Positions 56,080-64,000 of a stretch of 64,000 nucleotides of DNA are shown in pieces. The position numbers were made by a program, and so were the translations under genes. Source of the DNA: Manis javanica. Taxonomy: Eukaryota; Chordata; Mammalia; Pholidota; Manidae. Every line of letters begins with the position of its first letter. The stretch's first letter is position 1. Below the pieces are notes generated by a model. The model worked only from the letters and a program-made list of their open reading frames with translations. It was not told the DNA's origin and did not search any database. The stretch lies in assembly GCF_040802235.1 (NCBI RefSeq), contig NC_133174.1, positions 108,319,647-108,383,646 on the forward strand, given 5' to 3'.

Positions 56080-57230
56080 AGACAGTGTGTAGGAGTTAAC
56101 TAGGCAAAGTGGGGGATGGAGGGGCATTCCAGACTGAGGCAGCCATATAAGGGAGATAAAACATGAACTAGGGCAAGGAACTCAGTTTGTGTGCTGAGGG
56201 TGGAATGTGATTAGAATTAGCAAGTGACCATGTCCTCACTAAAAGGTTTACATATAACTCCAAAAAGTTTAGATTTCATACTGATGACATTGGGGAGCTA
56301 CTGCAATATTTTTAAGCAGAGGAGTGACTTCAGAATAGCCTTTTAGCAATGTAACTCAGGCTGCACTTTGTAGAAAGAACTAAAGGCAGGAAAGTCCCAA
56401 GATTAATAAAGAGATTATTTAGATGGCTGATAGGGTAATCCAAGGTAAAGAGAAAGTGTCTGAACTAAGGTCTAGTAGAGAAAAGAGAGAAGGTGAGGGA
56501 TGGATTTGAAAGTCAGTTGTAGGCTCCACAACTTGAATGGATGAAGGAGTGAGAAAGTGGGGAGGAATAAAGGATGAAGTCCTGGTTTCTGGCTTACACT
56601 TACTTGGTGGAAGATGTCCCATTCCTAGTGCCAGAGAATACAAGAGGAGGGGCAGTGGTAAAAAGCAAATCATGTAGGTAGGATGAGGGGTTAAATTCTG
56701 GACACATTAAGATCAAGGCATTTGTGTGCCATCCAAGCTATTTCGTAGACATTTGGATATGTGGTTCTGGATCTTGGAAGAAGTCGTGGCTTAGAAACAT
56801 AAAACATTTTTATGTTAGGTGTGTTTTACCACAATCAAAATAATTTAAAAATAAAATAAATGTTTTAAAGAATGTGTTTTAGAAGTCATCAACAAACAGG
56901 TGGTAGTTGAAGCCAAGGAGATGCATGAGATTGCTTGCCCAAGAAGAGTATGTAAAGTGTGAAGGGCAAAAATATGAGACAGGGTTAAGGGAACCACCAA
57001 CACTGTTGACAAGAGCTGTGCAGAGAAGAGATCTAAAATAGTGGTGTGAGGCAACCTAGGAGACTAAGAGGGTGTGGATTTAGGATGTGGTAGAAGAGAT
57101 GTTTAATTGAGGGAGTGGTCTTCAGTGTCATGTTCCAGAGATGGCAGGTCTAAAAGGAGTGAACATGCTCACTGACTTGGATTTGGTTATGAGAGCTTCT
57201 TAGTGACGTTGGCTGGTGAGAGCTGTTGCT
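56080..57230 (-). repeat. Long L2 fragment
   Basis: Reverse L2 through most of 1.1 kb: gggcattccagactgaggca, gcagaggagtgacttcagaa, ggctgcactttgtagaaaga, then upstream L2 sequence to tggtagaagagatgtttaat. An A-rich patch at 56810-56875 may mark a small insertion. Confidence 0.7.
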
Positions 57231-57269
57231 GGTAATGCATTCTTTTGCAATTATATTTCACTAGTCTTC

Positions 57270-57350
57270 TCCACTGGAGACGTCTTGGCATTGTCCACAG
57301 TAAGCACTCAGTAAATATTTGTTGAGTTAATAAATTTGAATGTCATCTTC
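57270..57350 (+). repeat. L2 3-prime end
   Basis: cattgtccacagtaagcact followed by cagtaaatatttgttgagtt. Confidence 0.7.
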
Positions 57351-58034
57351 CCTACCTTCAGGAGAAATCCTAATGCAAGGTGGATATGCTTTGCTAAAAG
57401 TTCAGTATTTGGTGGATAGAGTAGTCTGCTCGATTCTGCCTGTCAGAAGATACTTGTGTAAAAAATCATACAATTCTTAGTTAAAATAGGTAAGACTGTT
57501 TCTAATTTTATGTTTTATTTGAGCATTAGGGGATTTTAGCATTCAAGATTATTAATACTTCCACTTTATTTTGCAACAGTTTTTCTTTCTTCTGTTTCTT
57601 GCTTGATATGTTGAAACCCCAGTTTCAGTTGAGGTCACTTGTACCTTATTTAGAAAGAGCAGCATAGGAAGAAAATGTAGTGTGCTCTAGGAGTAATGTT
57701 ATTTTGAAATGAATTTTTCTGTGATTTTTTTTAGTACTCTGCAGTGTAACAAAATTAACATAAATTGCAATGTAAATTATTATACACAATTTGGGCTTAT
57801 CTGCAACTTTAAAAGAGCTTTGTAACATTTTTGTAATTGGATAATTTGTTTGGTTTATGTGACCTTAGTTACTTGGGTTTCTGGAACATCATCACCCAGT
57901 TAGAACTTAGCAGGAGCTTGTATGCCTTAGATAAAACTTTCTTTTTAAAGGATGTGGCTCCTGTTGCACTAACAGCACTTGGGAGATTTGGGAGGAGAGA
58001 GGTGTGAAGTAGTATGTGGAGAAAAGGGGGTATT
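57351..58034. other. Non-coding stretch, no gene seen
   Basis: No recognised repeat or exon. Confidence 0.4.
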
Positions 58035-58382
58035 ATTTTTAATTTCATGTGTGAATTTGGCTATTTGGTCAAACATTAATTCTAGGGGTTTCTTTGGAGG
58101 CATTTTTTTAGAGGAGATTAACATTTAAATCAGTAGACTTTGAGTGAAGCACATTACCTTCCTTAACGTGGGTGGGTCTTACCCAATTATTTGAAAGCCT
58201 TAATGGGAAAAGACTGATCTACTCCAGAGAAAGGAGAATTCTGCCAGCCAGCAGCCTACCTTCAGCCCTAGCTTCAAACTTCACCATCAGCTTTTCCCTG
58301 GATGTCCAGCCTGCTAGCCTCTACAATCATATAAACCAATGCCTTAAAATTTCTCTGTTTGTGTATTTTATATTCTATTATG
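58035..58382 (+). repeat. Medium-reiterated repeat, copy 2
   Basis: Same family as 12360-12685: taatttcatgtgtgaatttg, tatttggtcaaacatta, gagattaacatttaaatcag, gtgggtgggtcttacccaat, gaattctgccagccagcagc. It also ends in a microsatellite. Confidence 0.75.
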
Positions 58383-58414
58383 TGTATATATATATATACA
58401 CACATATATATATA

Positions 58415-58498
<84 letters not shown>

Positions 58499-58505
58499 TA
58501 TATAA
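58383..58505. repeat. Compound TA/CA microsatellite
   Basis: About 120 bp: (TA)n, (CA)n near 58424-58457, then a long (TA)n. Any apparent frames through it (alternating Ile-Tyr-Ile or His-Thr) are artefacts. Confidence 0.95.
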
Positions 58506-58689
58506 TCTTTAATTGCTTCTTTTTCCATAGAGAACCCTGATGCAGGGGAAACATACTTTTTGCTTTACTATTTTGAGTATTTTGCTTTCCATGTGTACCT
58601 CTGTGTTTCCTCTTGGTTTGGTGCTTTCTGGAATTAGACCATGCAACCTGGTTACAGATGCAGTTCAGCAAAAGTGCTGAGACATTTCT

Positions 58690-59060
58690 GTGTATACAAC
58701 AAGGTACACTGCTAGCCACTGTGGTGGCTCCTGGATGAGCAAGGCTATGCCTCTGCTCTTGAGGAGTTTAAGACTGGAAGTGATGAAGCATCTATGGGAC
58801 AAGGCAGACTCATCAATTCTGTAAGAGAAAGCTAAGCAGCATGCAGTGGACACAGCAGGTAGTGATGAACTCTGCTTTGGCGATTGGGGAAGTTTGGGGC
58901 TGGTCATTGAGGATGGGCGGGGATTAAATTACTGTCTTGTGGTGGAGGAAGTTGGGTTTGTAACAAGGTATCTCTGGAAGAGGGAGCACTATGAACAAAG
59001 GTCTGGGACTGAGGAAAGTAGGGAGTGCGTGGGGACTATGAAGCAATGTTGCTGTTATTT
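58690..59060 (-). repeat. L2 fragment, diverged
   Basis: ctctgctcttgaggagttta, then gggcggggattaaattact and ggagcactatgaacaaaggt suggest reverse L2 order. Confidence 0.5.
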
Positions 59061-59369
59061 TGTAGAATCAATCACTCTCTAGGGAGATAGCTTCAGAGTG
59101 AAAGGGAGCCTAGAAAAAAGACAGCCTGCTGTTTCCTCTCAGCAGCTGCTGCTACAAATGAATGCAAATGTGTGCAAAAGTTTGTATACACAGTCTCTGA
59201 TTTCTTCCACTAGAGTTGCTTCTGTTTGGAAACACCCACAGCCTTATCATCTAATCTGGTCTATTCTACTATCTTGAATTGACTCAATTTTACCTCTTGG
59301 TTAAGCATCTCTTAGGGATGGAAAGAAAATGAAACTTGGCGTTGACAATTCCTACCTCACAACTGTACT

Positions 59370-59530
59370 CAGGGCTTATCTCACAGTGGCCCTTGGGGCT
59401 TGTGGCTTCCTGGAAACATGACTGGTGAAGCCCTGTGAGGTGAGGCATTTTGTCATAACTCAAATGAGATGGCATATATGAAAGTACTTTATAAACTCTC
59501 AAGTATTGAACAGATGCAGGCATTATTATA
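59370..59530 (+). repeat. MIR-like fragment
   Basis: aaatgagatggcatatatga and agtattgaacagatgcaggc fit a MIR tail. Weak. Confidence 0.4.
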
Positions 59531-59825
59531 GGTGTTTTTTTTTCCTAGAAACAATGGATACTATGTCAGTATCATAGTTAAGTTCTTGAGCAAGGGCCTT
59601 ATAGTGTCCATAGTTGAATATTGGTATAACAACTTTTGTTTAAAAAAGTTACTTTGTTTTCCTGATTATCCATTTTTGAATCTCGTTCAAAGGCTTTAAT
59701 TAGTAGAGACTGCAGAAAGAATTCTTTATAATTTAGTGTCATCTGTAGCAGTCCTGTGGCATGTTTACCTTATTTCATAATCCCTACACATCAGTCCACT
59801 TTATAATCCAAGTCACATGGATTTA

Positions 59826-60686
59826 GTTTTTAAACACTTTTACTTAGGTTTATTGAGGTGTAATTTATATATAGAAAAACATTCACCCTTTTAAGTGTAC
59901 AGTTCTGCATTTTGACAAACATATAATAGTCATGTTACCACCACCACAATGAAGATACAGAATAGTCTATCACCACCTAAATTCACTTGATGTATAGTGA
60001 GCCACTTCCCTCACCCCTGGCCTCTGGCAAGCACTGATCTGTTTTCTGTCCCTATCGTTTTGCCTTTTCCAGAATGTCATATAAATGGAAGCATACAAAT
60101 TTACTCTTTTAAGTCTGGCTCCTTTTACCTAGTTAGCATAATATCTTTGAGAGTCACTGAATTTGTTACATTTATCAGTAGTTTCTTACTTTTTATTGCT
60201 AGTAATATTTTTGCTATGACTGTACCTCTGTTTATCCATTCACCAGTTGCTTGTTTTCAGTTTGCGGTGATTATGAATAAAGCTGTCTTAAATGTTTGTG
60301 TACAGATTTTTCTGGGAATGTAGTTTTCACTTTATAGGATAAGTAACTTGGAATAGTATTGATGGGTCATATAGTAAATGTAAGTTGAACTTTATAAGAA
60401 AATGCCAAGCAGTTTTCCAGGGTGGGTGTGCCACTTTGCATTTCTACCTGCAATATGTTAGAATTTTAGTTGCTCAGCGTCCTTGCCAGCACCTTGGTTA
60501 CTGTATTAAAAAAAAATATTAGCCATTCTAGTAGGTATGTATTGGTATCTTTTGTATATTTTTTTAAGTGAATGAGTCTTATTGTAAGTAAATTATTCCC
60601 TGATAGCACCTAGGTATGGTCAATGCTTTTTTTTTCAAATTTTAGCCATTTTAGTAAATAGTAATGGTGTCTCACTGCATTTTTTA
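59826..60686 (-). mobile_element. Old L1 3-prime fragment
   Basis: Reverse L1: ggtttattgaggtgtaattt, accaccaccacaatgaagat, cactgatctgttttctgtcc, ttgatgggtcatatagtaaa, and gtcctt-gccagcacctt near 60480. The left of a nested pile. Confidence 0.75.
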
Positions 60687-62681
60687 AAAATGATTTTTAA
60701 AACTTTTCATAATTGAAGTATAGTTGTGATATAATATCATATTAATTTCAGACATACAAAATTGTGATTTGGCATTTATTTGCATTACAAAATGTTCACC
60801 ACAGAAGCATAGTTACCATCTATCACTATACAAAGTTATTATTGACTATATTCTCTATGCTGTACTTTTCATCCCCATGTCTTATTTATTTTATAACTGA
60901 TTTAGCTTGCTTTATAAGAGGAAGTTTGTACCCTTTTGGCCCCTTTACCTATTTTGCCCATTCCCTCACCCCCTGCCTCTGGCAGCCACCAGTTTATTCT
61001 CTGTATTTATGAGTCTATTTCTGTTTTGTTTTTGTTTGTTCATTTCTTCTGTTTTTTAGATGTCACATATAAGCAAAATCGTATGATATTTGTCTTTCTC
61101 TGATTTATTTCACTTAGCATAATACCCTCTAGGTCCATCCATGTTGTCACAATGGCAAGGTTGCACTCTTTTTTTATGGCTGAGTAATATTCCTTTGTGT
61201 ATATGTACCACATCTTCTTTATTCATCAATGGGCACTTAGATTGCTTCCATATCTTGGCTATTGTAAATAGTGCTACGATAAATATACGGATACATGTAT
61301 CTTCTCAAATTAGTGTTCTCATTTTCTTCAGGTAAATACCTAGAAGCAGACTTACTGGATCATATGTTATTTCTATTATTTAATTTTTTTGAGCAACCTC
61401 AATTCTGTTTTCCATAGTGGATGCAAGGGTTTACATTTCTACCAACAGTGCACAAGGGTTCCCTTGTCTCCACATCCTCACCAATACTTGTTATTTCTTG
61501 TCTTTTTCATATTAGCCATTCTGATAGGTGTGAGGTGATATCTCATTGTGGTTTTGATTTGCATTTCCCTGATGATGAGTAATATTGAGCATCTTTTCAT
61601 GTGTGTTTTGGTTATCTGTACATCTTCTTTGGATAAATGTTCAATTCCTCTCTCCTTTTTTTAATTGGATCATTTGGTTTTTTGCTATTGAGTTGTACAA
61701 GTTCTATATATATTTTAGATATTAACCCCTTATTGGATATACCATTTGCAAATATCTTCTCCCATTCAGTAGGTTGCCTTTTCACTTTGTGGATGGTTTT
61801 CTTCACTTTGCAAAAGTGTTTTAGATTAGTAAAGTCCCAGTTGTTTATTTTTACTTTTGTTTCACTTGCCTTGGGAGACATCCAGAAAAAAATTGCTAAG
61901 GCCAATGTCCAAGAGGTTACTATATGTTTCTTTTAGTTTTATGTTTTTAGGCCTTTAGTTTTATTTTGAGATAATTTTTTTTGTATGGTATAAGAAAGTG
62001 GTCTACTTTGATTCTTTTGCATGTAAGTGGTCCAGTTTTCCCAACACCATTTATTGAAGAGATTGTCTTTTTCCTATTGTATATTATTATCTCCTTTATT
62101 GTAGATTAATTGGTCATATAAGCAGGGGTTTATTTTGGGCTCTGTTCTGTCCCACTGATCTACATGTGTATTATTGTGCCAGTACCATACTACTTTATTA
62201 CTATAGCTTTGTAGTATAGTTTGAAATTAAGGAATGTAATACTGCCAGTTTTGTTCTTCTTTCTTAAGATTGCTTTAGCTATTTGGGATCTTTTGTGGTT
62301 CCACACAAATTTTGGGATTAGTGTTCTTGTTCAGTGAAACGTGCTGTTGGCATTTTGATAGAGATTGCAGTGAATTTGTAGATTGCTTTGGGTAGTGTGG
62401 ACATTTTAATAATTTTAATTATTCCAGTCTACCAGTGTAATATATGTTTCCATTTATTTTTGTCATCTTCAGTTTCTTTCATCAATGTCTTATAGTTTTC
62501 AGATTATAGTTTTTTTTCACCTCCTTGATCAAATTTATTCCTAGGTATGTTTTTTCTTTTTGATGCAATTGTAAAAGCGATTGTTTTCTTAATTTCTCTC
62601 TATGCTAGTTTGCTATTAGTGTATAGAAAAACTACAGATCTCTGTGTATTGGTTTTGTATCCTGCAACTTTACCAAATTCA
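60687..62681 (-). mobile_element. 5-prime-truncated L1
   Basis: Reverse L1 3-prime UTR and ORF2: tagcataataccctctaggt, gtgaggtgatatctcattgt, gattaacccctta-like ORF2 block near 61720 and ggtttt-gtatcctgcaac near 62650. It is cut on the right by the next L1; any continuation would lie beyond the window. Confidence 0.85.
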
Positions 62682-64000
62682 TTTTTTTAATTGAAGTATT
62701 GTTAATATGCAATCATATTGGTTTCAAATATATAACACAGTGATTGAACAGTTACCCATATTATTAAATCCTCACCCCTTCTAGTCCAGTTATTATCTGT
62801 CAGCATAGGAAGATGTTATAGAATCATTGGCTATATTCTCCTGACTGTACTACTATCCCAATGATCAACTTACATTATGACTGAGAATTTTTGTGTGCCT
62901 TTATACCCCTCACCCTCCCAACCCACCCACCCCAACCCCTCCCCCATGGTAACCACCAGTCATTTCTCAGTGTCTATCAGTCTACTGCAATTTTGTTCAT
63001 TTTATTTTGCTTTGTATTTACATTTCACAAATAAGTGAAATCATACAGTATTTGTCTTTCTCTGCCTGACTTATTTCACTGAGCATAATACCATCTAGGT
63101 CCATCCATGTTGTTGCAAATGGCAGGATTTATTTTTTTAATGGCTGAATAATATTCCATTGTATATATGTATCACATCTTCGTCATCCATTCATTTATTG
63201 TTGGACACTTAGGTTGCTTCCTTATCTTGGCTATTGTAAATAATGCGGTGATAAACATAGGGGTGCATATATCTTTTTGAATCAGGGATTTTGTGGTCTT
63301 TGGATAAATTCATAGAAGTGGAATCACTGCCTCAAACGGTATTCTATTTTTAGTTTTTTTGAGGAACCTCCGTACCACTTTCCACAATGGCTGCACCAGT
63401 TGACATTTCACCAACAGTGTAGGAGGGTTCCTATTTTTCCACATCCTTGCCAATACTTGTTAGTTCTTGTCTTTTGGATAAAGACCATTCTAACTGGTGT
63501 GAGCTGATATCTCATTGTGGTTTTGATTTGCATTTCCCTGATGATTATCAATGTGGTGCAGCTTTTCATGTGTGTTAGCCATCTGTATTTCTTCTTTGGA
63601 GAAGTGTCTGTTCAAGTCCTCCACCCATTTTTTGATTGGGTTATTTGTTTTTTTTGTGTTGAAGTATATGAGTTCTTTATGTATCTTGGATGTTAATGCC
63701 TTATAGGATAAATCGATAATGAATATATTCTTCCATACTGTAGGTTGCCTTTTTGTTCTGCTGATGGTTTCCTTTGCTGTACAGAAATTTTTTGGTTTGA
63801 TGTAGTCCCAGTTGTTCATTTTTTATTTTGTTTCCCTTTCCTGAGGAGATGTGTCCAGGAAAAAATTGCTCATGCTTATGTTCAAGAGATTTTTGCATAT
63901 GTTTTCTTCTAATAGTTTTATGGTTTCATGTCTTTGTAGTAGAGCTTGAAGTTGGGGAGCATAATCCCCCAGCCTTGTTCTTCTTACTCAGGATTGCTTT
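62682..64000 (-). mobile_element. L1 continuing past the window end
   Basis: A second L1 3-prime end begins inside the previous L1, at atttttttaattgaagtatt. It then repeats the whole 3-prime UTR/ORF2 order (cccctcccccatggtaacca, gagcataataccatctaggt). Near 63930 ggtttcatg jumps to tctttgtagtagagcttgaa, skipping several hundred bases present in the L1 at 43858, so it has an internal deletion. Same type as 15805-16535. Confidence 0.88.

Noticed and set aside
58172..58719. Frames with long runs of Ile-Tyr and His-Thr or Cys-Val
   Set aside because: Translation of a TA/CA microsatellite.
1..64000. tRNA, snRNA, microRNA hairpin, CRISPR or origin features
   Set aside because: No cloverleaf with box A/B outside MIR heads, no U6-like or 7SK-like sequence, and no regularly spaced repeats of the CRISPR kind were seen.

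Overview
The window reads as nuclear DNA of a placental mammal. It holds LINE-1 (L1), L2, MIR, CR1/L3-like, MaLR, Tigger and hAT-type repeats, endogenous-retrovirus LTRs, microsatellites and one CpG island. No tRNA, rRNA, CRISPR array or multi-exon coding gene could be supported. I see no Alu, B1/B2, Bov-B, carnivore tRNA-Lys or horse SINE, and MIR is the only SINE class. With the style of the L1 3-prime ends this suggests a laurasiatherian lineage poor in recent SINEs. Pangolin is my best guess from memory of such L1 tails, held weakly.

Layout: 1-3340 is intergenic-looking DNA with MIR and L2 relics. 3341-10506 is an old L1 (+) interrupted twice. The first interruption is a younger near-full-length L1 (3502-9220, short direct repeats on both sides). 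The second is a solo LTR in reverse orientation (9422-9842, TG...CA ends, 5-bp duplication). 10.5-25.7 kb holds an ancient LTR, two MaLR LTRs, a second reverse LTR (17377-17929), a truncated L1 with a 17-bp duplication, and many MIR/L2 relics. 25.9-27.1 kb is a CpG island with a probable untranslated first exon and a strong splice donor (AAG|GTGAGG at 26802/26803). It is the only evidence for a host gene; the rest of the window would be its first intron if the gene runs on the + strand. 43858-50313 is a second near-full-length L1 (-) nested in the 5-prime region of an older L1 (-). 59.8-64.0 kb is a pile of three reverse-strand L1s.

The most unusual object is the L1 at 3502-9220. After the first 66 bases of its 3-prime UTR it switches to about 530 bases of foreign sequence and then a poly(A) tail, all inside one pair of target-site duplications. 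The foreign part has an open frame resembling a retroviral envelope transmembrane subunit. The same copy lacks about 1 kb from the middle of its 5-prime UTR, and the break falls on a GTAAGA splice-donor motif still visible in the second L1. The simplest reading is that this insertion is the reverse-transcribed copy of a spliced L1-envelope fusion RNA. All L1 open frames here carry breaks, so neither long copy looks able to move on its own now.
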